Below, piece after piece: positions 15,824 through 28,699 of a DNA stretch of 64,000 nt (its first letter is position 1; every line of letters begins with the position of its first letter). The notes below the pieces were generated by a model. The model had not been told where the DNA came from and did not search any database. It saw only the letters and a program-made list of their open reading frames with translations. A program made the position numbers and the translations under genes. Source of the stretch: Lota lota (Eukaryota > Chordata > Actinopteri > Gadiformes > Lotidae); contig JACYXH010000320.1 of the NCBI GenBank assembly GCA_026745465.1, forward strand, positions 681,001 through 745,000. Reading direction: 5' to 3'.

Positions 15824-16110
15824 GTCAGAGATCCAGACTCCCCCTTCACACCCCTCAGAGAAGGTCAGAGATCCAGACTCCACCTTCACACCCCTCAAGA
15901 AGGTCAGATCCAGACTCACCTCACCCCAGAGAAGGTCAGAGATCCAGACTTCACCTTCACACCCCTCAGAGAAGGTCAGAGATCCAGACTTCACCTTCAC
16001 ACCCCTCAGAGAAGGTCAGAGATCCAGACTTCACCTTCACACCCCTCAGAGAAGGTCAGAGATCCAGACTCCCCCTTCACACCCCTCAGAGAAGGTCAGA
16101 GATCCAGACT
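15795..16110. repeat. About 40-bp minisatellite derived from gfus exon 9 and its donor
   Basis: About eight copies of a roughly 40-bp unit (cccttcacacccctcagag, then aaggtcagagatccagact). The first copy is the real 3' end of exon 9 and its splice donor. One unit is shortened (about 15900-15935). Open frames across it in two registers are repeat artefacts. Confidence 0.93.
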
Positions 16111-16630
16111 TCCAGTCCCCTCATGACACAACAGGGTCCTCTGACAGCTGACATATAGAAATTATGTTGTGATACCTTGACCATTAATTAATATGTTTAC
16201 AGTGGTTAATATGTGCCACTCAAAGCTTAAACAGCAAGTTACCATAATATTACAATTAAACATTATATGAAACATGGATTATAGACACTATGAAGAAGCT
16301 CGTCTGTTTCTCATATCATAGCAGTTGTTTATACACATTGCACAGTGTTTAGCTGCCACGAGTTTCCAAATGTGTCAGACGGTGCATTAGACACGTCTGC
16401 ATCCTTCATCCAATCAAAATGTAGTTTTTAGACTAAGTAGGGGTGGAACGGTTCAAGTCAAAGAGCCCAATGGTCGGTTCCCAACGGTCGGTTCCCAACG
16501 GTTATTCCAATAAAACATGTGTTTTAACCAATTAGACCGTTTCAGAATAAAAATGTCTTCGTAGCTACAGCCCTATTTTTAAATGTTACAAGATGGCGCA
16601 GCGCCACTATTATATTGTTTGGGGAGATAC

Positions 16631-16637
<7 letters not shown>

Positions 16638-16697
<60 letters not shown>
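16638..16697. repeat. (TA)n microsatellite in gfus intron 9
   Basis: About 30 TA units. Confidence 0.95.
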
Positions 16698-16701
<4 letters not shown>

Positions 16702-16898
16702 GGGTAATAAAATAGGTAAATTATATATATAAATGAATAAATAAACAACTATTTTATAGGCACTTGTGTCATCCCCTGCTTTACCAAAAACGTATTGTAC
16801 CGAAAACCGTGATATGAACAGAGCCGTGATCACTTCCACCCCTAACACCGTGTCAGGTGCCTGACGATGCTTTCTGTCTTCTTTCCTTCCTCATGCAG

Positions 16899-16954
16899 GC
16901 ATCAAATTGACCTGCGACTGGCTTGTGAAGAACTACGACCATGCCCGTACATAG
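16899..16954 (+). CDS. gfus: gfus terminal coding exon 10
   Basis: Follows the acceptor catgcag. Encodes IKLTCDWLVKNYDHART and TAG, matching the family C-terminus (TCxWxxxNYxxAR). It joins in phase to exon 9. Confidence 0.85.
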
Positions 16955-17618
16955 AGCACACACAGAGATGTTGTAATACCGTCACGGCCGACAATTTGTT
17001 TTCAGTTCTTGGTGAACTCATACATTAATAAGACAATGAACCTGGGGTGAGCGGTGAAATCAAGCTGCAAATGCATCGCAGTTAACTATTAATCTGGTTC
17101 TCTATTCCTTATTCCTGTAAATGTGCAACTTTGATGATCATTGCATTCAACAACAGAAAGTCAAAACACACAGAGCATGTGTGGGTCATTGCTTCTGTGG
17201 TATTCGGGGAGGCGCTGTTCTGTCTGGCGCACCTGAGAATATCAATTACCTAGCCAGCGGAACCTAGTCTACACCAAATGCAAAACATTAACCGCCGTTA
17301 TGGCAACCAGTAAAGGAAGTAAAACCTGTCTAAATCATTTATTTTAAGATGAGCAAATGACTGAAGTGCACTATTGGAAATAAATCCTCATCTAGGTTTG
17401 TGTGATGGAAAATGACCCAAGGCCCTATTCCGAGGTCAGCTTGCTCCAGCTCGCTTAATTAGGTTTGATGTTCAAGTGATTATGGACTAAAGGGGCCTGT
17501 CTCTTTTTTCAACTCCCCACGCCTGTTTTCCTGCACTCTTGCAGTAAGCTCCCCTCGTTAGCCAGGTGCCCAGCCTTGACTGTGCATTGAACCCATTATA
17601 GATAGTAAATGGTGGCAC

Positions 17619-17785
17619 CTCGAGATGTCTCTGAAACGTTGTTTGCTCCACTCTGCAAACCTCGAGATGTCTCTGAGATGTTGTTTGATCCACTCTGCAA
17701 ACCTGGAGATGTCTCTGAGATGGTGTTTGATCCACTCTGCAAACCTGGAGATATCTCTGAGATGGTGTTTGCTCCACTCTACAAA
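17619..17785. repeat. 42-bp minisatellite
   Basis: Four diverged copies of a 42-bp unit (gagatgtctctgagatg ... ccactctgcaaacct). Since 42 is divisible by 3, both strands stay open through it, but no gene is evident. A small aataaa motif lies at 17886-17891. Confidence 0.85.
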
Positions 17786-18006
17786 AAGGGCTTCGCTCCT
17801 CTATTCAAGGTTACGCTTTTTCTCCAGAACTCTGCTCTGCGTGGAGTTGCCTTTGAAACTGTCTTTTATGTGCTGCAGCATATGAAATAAATCAACTACG
17901 GATATCCATTTTGTCTTAGCCTTTTATTCGAGCCAGCCACCAGTCCCTTAATTTGCCACAACAATTTTTATATAGAACTCATACTCGTAAGCAACGTGAA
18001 CTGTTC

Positions 18007-18352
18007 TTACATTGTGTTCATTAATGTTCCGCCTAAGGTGAAATAGGCGACGTGCTTTTTTTCACCACCTGGTTGGTGTGCTCGTCCCAGGTGAGGTCGT
18101 TGGTGATGTGGACCCCCAGGAACTTGATGCTGTTTACCCTCTCCACAGCAGACGGGGTCATGTACCTGTCTCTTCCTCCTGAAGTCCACCACCAGCTCCT
18201 TGGTCTTGTGGGCGTTGAGAGCGAGGTTGTTGTCCTGGCTGTACTGAGCCAGGCGGTCGACTTCATTCCTATAGGCCGCCTCGTCGCCGTCGGTGATCAG
18301 GCCGATCACTGTCGTGTCATCGGCAAACTTGATCACCGTGTTGGAGCTGTGT
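18007..18352 (-). mobile_element. LINE fragment, reverse transcriptase (CR1/L2/Rex-like)
   Basis: The - strand encodes KFADDTTVIGLI near 18330, the FADD catalytic motif of non-LTR reverse transcriptase, followed by NEVDRLAQYSQDNNLALN and KTKELVVDFRR. After about 60 codons the reading frame shifts, and the continuation AVERVNSIKFLGVHI then DLTWDEHTNQVVKK is in another frame. It is thus a dead 5'- and 3'-truncated copy. Its upstream end coincides with the outer edge of the giant inverted repeat at 18353. Confidence 0.85.
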
Positions 18353-19229
18353 TTAGGGGAGCTGAGATGAAATTGAGGGGTGCTTGAGCAACCCTAAAAA
18401 GAGTCTGAAATCGCCAGCTCTTTACATTGAAGCTCCGCCGTACCCAGCTACACCCCTCCCCCGGTGACCCCGGCCCAGAGGGGTCACCACCGCCTCCACA
18501 GACCAAGCCTTTAATTGCATGTTGGATAAACGCATATATTAGGTGTCACGAATAGCTTTTAAACGCCCCCGTTTTGTCCTTCTATAACATTACCCCCAAA
18601 AAGCTCGGTTGAAGACATTATGAGAGGGTTTGTTTCGTAGTGTTTGCGTATGTTCAAGTCACTCAGGATTCCTGAATAGTGTGATGTAAATATATTCAAT
18701 GTAAATGAAAGCATGTTCTTTTTGCCACGGCTTCACATTTGTCTTGTAAAAACTTGCCACACCCAAGTGGCGTAATGTCAGAGGCATTCCAGTGGACTGT
18801 GGTTTTTCTGTCTCACTGAGCTCAAAAGAAGGTTAAGTCACAGCAAGAAACGATAAAGGGCATGACATTCCTTTCAACCTTGAGACAAATAGATCAATAT
18901 CATCAGAATGTCCTATTTTAAGTCACTCAACACATCTTAGATCAGTGACAGGTGTCAAAAACGGATCCGCTTCCTCAAGCCCCTCTGATGAGGTGGTGGA
19001 GGGAGGGCAGAAATCTATACATTTTAAACCAATTAGAAATGAATTGTGTATATATTTCACAATACAATTATATAAAAGACAATACATTAATAAAGATTAA
19101 AACAATACAATTATGAAGACATAAGAGATTAGAATAAAAAACAAACTCTAAAAGTTGGTTGTAAGAAGACCCATGTGTTGGTGTGTTTGAATGAACCCTG
19201 TTACGTTGTTTCAAACCAATTCCACACAG

Positions 19230-19303
19230 ATCCACAATGGTCCACCACATGACCCCGACCACAGACACGCAGACGCTTACTGGGTCATTGATTGTCAGAA
19301 CAG
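19230..19303 (+). pseudogene. Decayed second copy of gfus exon 4
   Basis: The block is 74 nt, exactly the length of gfus exon 4. It is preceded by the same acceptor (aattccacacag) and followed by aacaggtat. It translates as IHNGPPHDPDHRHADAYW and then VIDCQNR, matching exon 4 at IHNGPPH, at ID and at QNR but with the centre destroyed. Intron bases on both sides are also similar. It lies in the 438-bp piece present only in the left palindrome arm. No other gfus exon was found near it. Confidence 0.8.
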
Positions 19304-22300
19304 GTATGACCCCATATTTAAAAGCAGAGTGTGGAAAAGGATGGGTAGTTGAGCTGAATAGGGTCTTTGAGAAACGTTGAATGGTGAACTACATTGGATT
19401 TGCATTGATTGATGAGTTGGTGGTGCTGTAAACACAGAAAGGGACTGGAGCCCTTTGTGCATGTGTGGCTGAACAATGCTCCCATACAACAAACTGTATG
19501 GTAGCTTTTCTTTTCACATTGCACCCTTCAGAAACAAATGAGGCAGGAATCTGACTTTAAAGATATTTAAAGGGCAAGCAATAAAAGGAAACTAATGTTT
19601 TTCATATTGCCAATGAACCCAATGCTGCCACTTAAAAAAAAGAAGCCATCTCTCAAATCCCTGCCCCCGAGGAGCAAGTTGGACCTTAGGTACCTTAGGT
19701 ACCTTAGGTACCGGGTCCAACCCCCATGTAAGTGACTCAAATAAACTCACATGAAAAGCATTTGTAATGACACTCCTGTATCTCGTTTGTTGGCAGACAC
19801 TTTGTTACATTACAAAACACCATTAGCGTGACAAACGATTACAGGTGTTTGATTCCCTCTGGAGTGTATCCAATGGTATCGTTTTTCTTTTGTACTATTT
19901 TTCAAATAAAAACGTTTCCTGAATGAGAACCAAAGCTTCCTCGAATTTGACGAGATGTTACAGGTCGATACAAGATGGATATGACGGCTGGTTGATTTAA
20001 TTGATTTCAACATTTAATTTGAATGCAAGATATGACTGAACAATAGTTTTTTTGTTAGTCCAAGCTGCCACCCAACGTATTGTGCATGTTGTGAGTAGCC
20101 TACTCGGTTTGTAAGGCCATGCTCATAGATTGTAGGCTTAGGGTTTCCCATTGTTTATTTGAACAACTACTAAGCTGCATGTTTTGGGCTGTGTTCACAA
20201 GCACACGTTGGTCTCATACTAGAATAGACATGCCATGGACCACTACACACTCCAATACTAAGAACTCATTTACAACACATTTCTTTTATCAACCAATATA
20301 AAACAATAAAGAAATGTGTTCAATGCTTCCTTCCTACCACCCTCCCTTCAGAATCAAAGCTGAATAGATTTGGTATGACCTGCGCCATCCCAACATAAAT
20401 ACTGGTGAATTCTAAATGTTAAGCAGCCTCATACAGCAGGCCATGCGCTACAGTGGTGTTAGTTTGAATGAGTTGTAGTAGCCGGGAATGGCCTGTGGGG
20501 GCAGTCGGTACAAATGGTTACTAAAATAAATAGACTTGAATCAAGTAGCAATATGGATGTTGTACAATACATTAATATGTGGATTATGTGAATTTTGTTG
20601 AATATGCATGATGTATATTCAACATTACAGGACTTTAGCTTGACATTAGCCAAGTTAAATGATAATTAAATTAACTGCACCAAACATGCTGAAAAAGTCA
20701 CAATGTAGGATTTTTATTTATTAAAAAAAAAGCACAATGGTAGAACTTTTATATATCTTTGTAAAGCGTAGCACAGTAAAACATTTTCCCAATAAATTGT
20801 TTCAAAATGTCAAAACCATTCAGAAAGCAAGTGAAGAGGTATGTGTAAAAACCAGTCCTTCCTAACCAGATCTTTCCCTGACTCTAAACCCTGACGCTCA
20901 ACCCTAACGCTGAACCCTCTGCAGGGCAAGAAAACACTCCTTCAGAGTAAAGGTTCGAACCATGGAGAAGGAACACAGAGGAACGGGAAGGAGTAGAGAG
21001 AAAAGTGAAGCTGTGAGGTTAGTTAGTGGACAGACATGAGGGAAAGGCGTGTGGAAGCACATGCGGTGAGAAGAAGGTTATTCACACTGGAGTTCATTAA
21101 TCCAGACTGCTGACTTGAAGCTCAGCAGTTCTTCTTGAGGACGATGCTCAGATTAACTGAGGAGACGGTGACCAGCAGGACGTCAGGATACAGGTGGGAT
21201 TCAGCTCATCTGTGTCTGCCTCAGACCAGACAGGATTTCACCAGCGTCTTAAAACAATGGACATGGATTATGTTCAATAATCAAAACAATGCAACATTAT
21301 TTGAACCAAAGAGACTACATTACGGAGCAGGTAGGTCTTTAATGTATCTGGCTCAGGGATGCATCAATGTATTATGAAGACTTGGGGGTTGATCCCGGCA
21401 CCATTCGGCCCTATACCAGTCCACTATGTTTAATAAATGCAAACTTACAAGGAATACTTGTTGGTAGATTCATGGTCTTCCGCAGGATTCACCTTCCAGA
21501 TGATTCCTGGTCTGGTCACAAACACAGCAGTAGTTTGGCTCTAATGGCGTGTAACAAAAAAGCAGCTATAGTTTGTCTGTAACCAACACAGTAGTAGATG
21601 TCTGGTAACCAACAGCAGTAGTATGCCTTAACTTGTAATGCAGCATTACTTTGTCCTGCACAAGTACACTATATTAAATTAATGCAAACTTACAAGGAAT
21701 CCTTGTTGGTAGAGTCGTGGTCGTCCTCCAGAGTCCCTGCTCCTCCATCAGCCACAGATCCTGGTCTGTAACAAACACAGGAAGTCTGGCTCCAATGTGT
21801 GGTAAAAACAGATGTAGTTTGTCTGGTATAGTAACAAAACGTGGTAGTGTGTGGTAGCAGTACTCTACTAGAAGTGGCAGTGAGAGTAATTACTTTGGAG
21901 CCGGGCTCCATCTGCCCCACAGTGGACATCCTTCACCAGGCAGGGCCTCCAGCACGGCTCCTCCATCAGCTCCTTCAGCCATGGATTCCTGGTCTGGTTA
22001 CACACACAGTTGGGTCTCAACGGCTGGTAAAACACCTGGGGATGCAACACCTGCACACCTTCTGCATTTGAGGTTCATTTGTAAAATGGTAGCAGATATT
22101 TCAACTTCTTTGAATTCAACCAAGGCTACAAATTGATGTTTTCAGCAATGCATCAACTATGGTCACAGCAGAACTAGTAACCAAAATGGCTCATATGACT
22201 ACTACATAACCCCAGTATGAATGACCTCATATCACAGCTTTAAATCTGAAGATGATAAAAACCCTTCTACAATAAATTAGGTCACAGACCTATAATGAAC

Positions 22301-22366
22301 CCGAGGGTTTATAGTGTTTCACACTAACCCTCTGGTTCAATCCGGTGCAGCATGCCTCTGGTCTCC

Positions 22367-22655
22367 AGCTTCGGTCTCTGGTCCATCCTGGTGCTGCAAG
22401 CCTCCGTCTCTGGTCCATCCTGGTGCTGCAAGCCTCCGTCTCTGGTCCCCAGCCTCTGGTCCATCCTGGTGCTGCAAGCCTCCGTCTCTGGTCCCCAGCC
22501 TCTGGTCCATCCTGGTGCTGCAAGCCTCCGTCTCTGGTCCCCAGCCTCTGGTCCATCCTGGTGCTGCATGCCTCCGTCTCTGGTCCCCAGCCTCTGGTCC
22601 ATCCTGGTGCTGCAAGCCTCCGTCTCTGGTCCCCAGCCTCTGGTCCATCCTAGCG
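22367..22655. repeat. 46-bp minisatellite, left palindrome arm
   Basis: Units of 46 bp built on tggtccatcctggtgctgca with some shortened 28-bp units. The mirror array is at 34290-34585 with a slightly different order of long and short units. All six-frame open frames here are repeat artefacts. Confidence 0.95.
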
Positions 22656-24279
22656 CCACACGCCTGAGTTAACTTGTGTTATGTTAGCCACACCAGGGCT
22701 TTCCATTTCATCTACAGCAGCAGGTTTGTATTAGCATTTGCCCAACAATAAACTTATTTGACTCTTCTGAACAGTTATGCCATTCGTTATGTTTTTCTTT
22801 TTAATTAAACTTTCATAATTCAAGCCTAGAAAAGACTGCAGAGATAAGACTGACTTTGTCACAAGTGGCATCCTGTTTTGGGAATAAAGACCGAGCAGTC
22901 TACAAGTTGAAAGAAGCGTTTCAGCCCATGCATTAAAACTGACCTGAAAATACTTTCTACTCCTGCACGAGAGCACTGACCTGTTATGGAGGACTTCTTT
23001 TACAGCAGCTGGAGGTATGGCTCTGGGTGAGGAGGCAGACACCTTGAGACAAACTACATGTTACTATTTTAACCTTGTACAGTTCTAGAGTTTCTACTAC
23101 TGCAACATGTGGGAGATACGGCCATTATTTTAGCTGTTGGTAAAAATATTCTAACTTCATGCCATTTGGTAGGGTTTAACTTCTGAGGCAATTAATGACA
23201 GACCAGATATTTAGAATGTACAAAAGCCTTCACTGATGCTCACTCAGAAATGCGCCCGCAAGCATAACGCAGCGAGAGTCCGTCAACGTGGTCAAACGTG
23301 CAGCGCAATTATCAGAAATTATCGGGGAAATGCAAAACTTATTGGCTGGCGTATGGGTCAGTGTGTATTTTGAACAGCCAACCTAAAGATAGACAAAAAA
23401 AAATCCGTTGGTGACGAGGCTACGCAAATGCCAATCCAGAACGTACTGCCAGATGCCCTAACAGGGTACCTTCGTAAGTGATGGTTACGTAAATGCAAAA
23501 CCAGAACGTACTGCCAGACGCCCTCTCAGGTGACTCAACATCCAACTAACTGCCAAGTGGGTCCTTATGGTTGTCAATACTACAGTGTTCAATAACAACC
23601 ATTTTGACACTAAATTAAGTTACCACACTCAGAACCTCCCGGCGGGAAGAACACAACCGTCCGACTGGAATCCGAACATTCCAGCCGGAACCAACCAGTA
23701 AGGAACATAACCAGCGCCTCACCTTGAGCTGAGGCGAAGATCCTGTAGTCCAGCGATGATCTCCTCATTTTAAAACACAGCCAACAGACTTACCTTGAGG
23801 CGATCTGTTTGTTGCTGTTGGTCATTACTACTATTCACTGTACCTCTACATTGCTATGCACCCAGTGTGTACAAGTTACAACGCTCAAAACCATACAAAG
23901 AACACAGAACTACCATGTAGGTCCCACAACAACTTTAAACCTCAAATCCTTGCCTAAAAACTATGGACTCCTTCAATGCAAAACAGTGACTACATTTTAC
24001 AATACACAGAACAATTATCTAGATAATTCTGGGTACAAACCATACAGATCAAATCTAAATGTCTAGCTCACAGAGAGCCAACCATAACCCTGCAACATTA
24101 CCCTGAACTAACCGCATCATCACCAATAGCAAATCACTTCAACAAATACATCTACAGATGTCTAGTGAAAGTGTGAGAAGTATGTGCATTTGAGAGAAAG
24201 AACTACACATAATACAATGAACCCAAATTCCTGAACTTCTATCTAACAATTTCCATGATTTAAAGATCTACAGACTTAA

Positions 24280-26840
24280 CATGACATTGCGTTCTAATCC
24301 TATTTGTCTGCTTCCTCGTTACTCAAAAACTCTGCATCTACATCGCTAGAGTGTTGCCCTACTGATGGAGGTGTGGTCTGAGTGAGCAGAGATGCATGCT
24401 AGGATCCAGTGCTGTCTGAAGTCTACAGTTCTGTTGATTCGCCCCCTCAGGAGAAACAAAGTGTTTGAGAATCAGTCATAACATCAGTTACATGAACTGG
24501 AATATCCTCCAAGATGGCGGAAGGGATTCCCAAAGGTAAACTGCCAAGAGGAAGACGTGTGTGTTCTTCCTCTCAGCCAGTAGAATACAACTAAGGTCTT
24601 CCATCAGGGAACCATAGATTACATTGCAAGGTTCCTCTCTATAAATCTTGAAGCCCCAGTGAAGCTTTCCTTAGCTCCTCAGCTGAAGAGCACAACTGCA
24701 GCTTGAAGAGGGCCCTAGTTGGGATAGTTCCCAGATTGTTTCCGATTTAAGGGAACCCATCTTCCAGGTTCAGCTAGTCCTGTACAAAACAATACTGTTC
24801 AGCCAGAGAAGACTTGCATCTGAGAGCAACAGTACGCAAGACACGCTCCACAGGGCTGTCCATCCAGCCAGGTAGGAAGAGCTGCCTCACTACAGGTCTG
24901 AAGTTCATCTTGAATATCCATTTAGGTCCTTTTTCAACATCAGACTCTCCTTGTGGAATGCCAGTAGGTGTCCATCCTCCATTGTTCCTAATTGGTGTAG
25001 TCCTAGTTTGAAGTCACTGATCTGAACTCGCCATTTGCATCCTCTCTTTACACTTGATTCCAATACAACACTCTTGTCTTCCTGCCCAGTGTGTTAGGAT
25101 ATCGTTCCGGTGCATCGTTCCAGGCTCTTGATGTATACTGGAGTCCTTATGTACACGTGGTGCACGTCCATCCATTTTGATTTAGTTGACCATTCCATTA
25201 CCCCATGCCACTCAAACACACTTTCATGTACATTTTACCTGTCAAGGCTGGCGAGCAAGACACTCACATGTAGAACCCTATGCCAGGTCGAACCCTAGCC
25301 ACTCACACACACGTAGAACCCTATGCCAGGTCGAACCCTAGCCACACACACGTAGAACCCTATGCCAGGTCGAACCCTAGCCACACACACGTAGAACCCT
25401 ATGCCAGGTCGAACCCTAGCCACTCACACGTAGAACCCTATGCCAGGTCGAACCCTAGCCACACACACGTAGAACCCTATGCCAGGTCGAACCCTCGCCA
25501 CACACACAGAACCCTATGCCAGGTCGAACCCTAGCCACACACACAGAACCCTATGCCAGGTCGAACCCTAGCCACACACACAGAACCCTATGCCAGGTCG
25601 AACCCTAGCCACTCACACACACGTAGAACCCTATGCCAGGTCGAACCCTAGCCACTCACACACATGAACCCTATGCCAGGTCGAACCCTAGCCACTCACA
25701 CATGAACCCTATGCCAGGTCGAACCCTAGCCACTCACATGAACCCTATGCCAGGTCGAACCCTAGCCACTCACACATGAACCCTATGCCAGGTGGAACCC
25801 TAGCCACACACACAGAACCCTATGCCAGGTCGAACCCTAGCCACACACAGAACCCTATGCCAGGTCGAACCCTAGCCACTCACACATGAACCCTATGCCA
25901 GGTGGAACCCTAGCCACTCACACATGAACCCTATGCCAGGTGGAACCCTAGCCATGCTCACAAATGAACCATTCCCATCTCATGTCAAACCCACATGCCA
26001 CCGAGCAATACAATGCCAAACACTCATGCCAGGTAAAATCCTCAGGCCAAATAACATTCCACCATCCATGCCCAACTCTCCTGCCATTACACCCAGAATA
26101 GAACAGAATCTTCAATTTCGCCAGAGATTTATATGATGTACAACATTCTTCAGTGGTGTCAGACATTGGTAATAGATTACGCATGGTGTCTCCAAAAGGT
26201 GTCCACGGATGATTTAACGTCCCTGAAGTGATGTCTTTGTATTCCAGTGGTTTCCTGAATAAGGATGCAAACCGTGCAGATTTAGTAAGCCTTAGGACAG
26301 GACTCTGGGAGGGTGGTGAGAAGAAGGTCATCTGTTCAGAAGACAACCCAGTGGTGGCTCTTGAAGAGCAGGATCCTCCATCATCAGGAGGCTGACGGGC
26401 CCTCGGCTGGACCAGATGAAAGTTGTGCTCTCCTCCAGCTGAGGAGGTAAAGAAACTGTTGCTGAGGCGTCACGATGCATGGAGGGGAATGTTGAAATGT
26501 GTTCTATGGTTCTCTGGTGTAAGACCGAAGTTGTGTTCTAGTCGTTGAGATGAGGAGCCCTCACATCTGGCCCCTGGCGTTTCTCCTTCGGGAATCCCTG
26601 TCACCATCTTAAAGGACATTCCAGTCCATGTAACTGATGTCACAACGGATTCTCAAACACTCGGTTTCTCTTGAGGGGGCGCTTCTACAGAACTGTAGAC
26701 TTCAGACAGCACTGTATGCTAGCACGCATCTCTGCTCACTCAGACCCCACCTTCATCAGTAAAGAAACACTCATGTGATGTAGATGCAGAGCTCAGGAGA
26801 GTAGCGGGAAAGAAGACTGAAGAAATCAGAACCTAACCCT
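24280..26840. repeat. Older nested inverted repeat inside left arm
   Basis: The block 24280-24720 is homologous to the reverse complement of 26395-26840. Shared collinear landmarks are ctctgcatctacatc, gtctgagtgagcagagatgc, gctgtctgaagtctacagtt, a cgccccctca site, catcagttacatg and gagggccc. The two blocks are clearly more diverged from each other than the giant arms are, so this inversion is older. The 32-39-bp minisatellite sits between the two blocks. Confidence 0.85.
25258..25965. repeat. 32-39-bp minisatellite, left arm, at the inner loop of the nested inverted repeat
   Basis: About twenty copies of a unit built on gaaccctatgccaggtcgaa followed by ccctagccac and a variable CA-rich linker (acacacgta, acacaca, tcacacatg). 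Linker types are clustered, marking subfamilies. The mirror array is 30908-31608. Confidence 0.95.
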
Positions 26841-28342
26841 TGAGTATGTTTTGGTTGTACCCACAGAAATATATATTACTACACCTTACAACGCTCTCTT
26901 AGAACCTGTACTTGCAGCCATTTTAACAAACCATTAAAACCAACTCAAACGCTTCAATAGCCCATGCACCAATACAACATCCTTACTACTCAAAATCAAC
27001 CTTCACCTAACGAGTTAACTCAACCCACCAGGAAGCCAAAATACATTAACGTGCCCAAGAGTAACGCGGAAACGAATGACTTACAGTTCGCAGTTTCTTC
27101 TTCATGGTTAAAGTGGGATACTCACAGAACCGCAGTTTCATCTCCATGATCGACCTTTGGAGTGCAAGAAGCCGATTAGTGCACACACTTTATTAATCAT
27201 TTTATTTATTCACTATCGTCTCCAAACTTGGGCACTGTCCCACAGTTCAACAGCTACCAACTCTGTTAAATGGTATAAATTATAACCATTACAAATTCAG
27301 GGCTTTTATATAATGTTTAAGATAATTAACATCTAATCCAGCTTTTCATAATAAGTTATACTATTTATTTGACTGCCATTAGGCCAGAGTGAGTCACTTC
27401 TACTTTAACAAGTTTGAATGTATGGGCTCTAAAATGTTACTTTCACATAGAATGAACATTTCAATTTCAAATGACAGTTAAACAACCACAGCCGATTTCC
27501 ATCACACATTATCAGCGATTTATGTTCCACATCCAAGTCAATGCAATTGTGCAACCTCAAGACATTCACGGATAATGTATACTATTGTATCCTTGCATTG
27601 ACGAACGTTTTAAAGTTTGAATTCAGTCTCAAGCCCCCATGTTAAATGTACAGCAACGCGTCATTTCCATCAGAAAGGCCTAAGAGATGGTTTCTGACCG
27701 ACGGGATTTCACGGCAGGTCAGACTGGGGGTGTTGGCCTACAAACTGCTTTATTGAAATGTGGGCTACATGCGGGCAGCACTTTTGTACTTTAATATGCT
27801 TATATTGCTTCCGTAAATAAAGATACGGTCACGTTTTTAACTTTATGATAGGCTAAAAACAGCCAACATAAATATAACATTTGAATTAGTGGGCACATTT
27901 CTACTCACATCAGGTCCAGATGAGACGCTCCGTTTTACTTCGAAAAGTCTTCGTAACCTGTGAAACAGAGAAGAGATGACCAATTAGTCACAACACACTT
28001 CACCAGAACACTACACACACGTTGTGGTTTCATGAACACAGTAATCTCACCGCGTCTGGGACACATCACGCTGCCAAACGGTGGCGGACTGTCCGCTTCC
28101 TCTGAACTGAACCGAACCGAACCAGACGCAACCAATTAACCAAATAATAAAAGCACGCAGCGCGCGAGCTGCGGCAGGTGAGCTAATTAGTCAAACTCAA
28201 CGCAGGGTTGACGCCCTCTGGTTGCCTTGGTAACAGCGAGAGAGTCAATTTCAGCTCTGTGTTTGATCTTAAATGACATCCCTAAATTAGGTTGACGGTT
28301 CACTTTGAAGACCTCTGTGCTTTCCGTGGTGAATTTAATAAA

Positions 28343-28499
28343 TAAAATATTTATTAAATTCACGTGATGTAAATAAATAAATTTTATATTAATTAATATA
28401 AATATTGCATTTTCCACTGACAATAAAATAAATGTCAGCCATCTTGTTTGTTTTGGCAGACAGAAACTTGACAATCACGTGCATTTAATACATACTTTC
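28343..28499. other. Spacer at the palindrome axis, with small hairpin
   Basis: The 157-bp spacer between the arms is AT-rich. It overlaps a perfect small foldback at 28329-28363 (gtgaatttaataaata with its complement, tiny loop) and contains two inverted cacgtg-bearing motifs (about 28361 and about 28475). The structure could extrude as a cruciform. Confidence 0.7.
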
Positions 28500-28699
28500 T
28501 TTATTAAATTCCCCACGGAAAGCACAGAGGTCTTAAAAGTGAACCGTCAACCTAATTTAGGGATGTCATTTAAGATCAAACACAGAGCTGAAATTGGCTC
28601 TCTCGCTGTTACCAAGGCAACCAGAGGGCGTCAACCCTGCGTTGAGTTTGACTAATTAGCTCACCTGCCGCAGCTCGCGCAACGCGTGCTTTTATTAAT

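Noticed and set aside
22314..22672. Several overlapping open frames of 90-120 codons on both strands (also 34283-34737)
   Set aside because: Open in many frames because the 46-bp minisatellite lacks stops; not a gene.
25258..25965. CRISPR-like regular repeats (also 30908-31608 and 42690-43036)
   Set aside because: Units are contiguous with no unique spacers of constant length, and the genome is eukaryotic; these are minisatellites.
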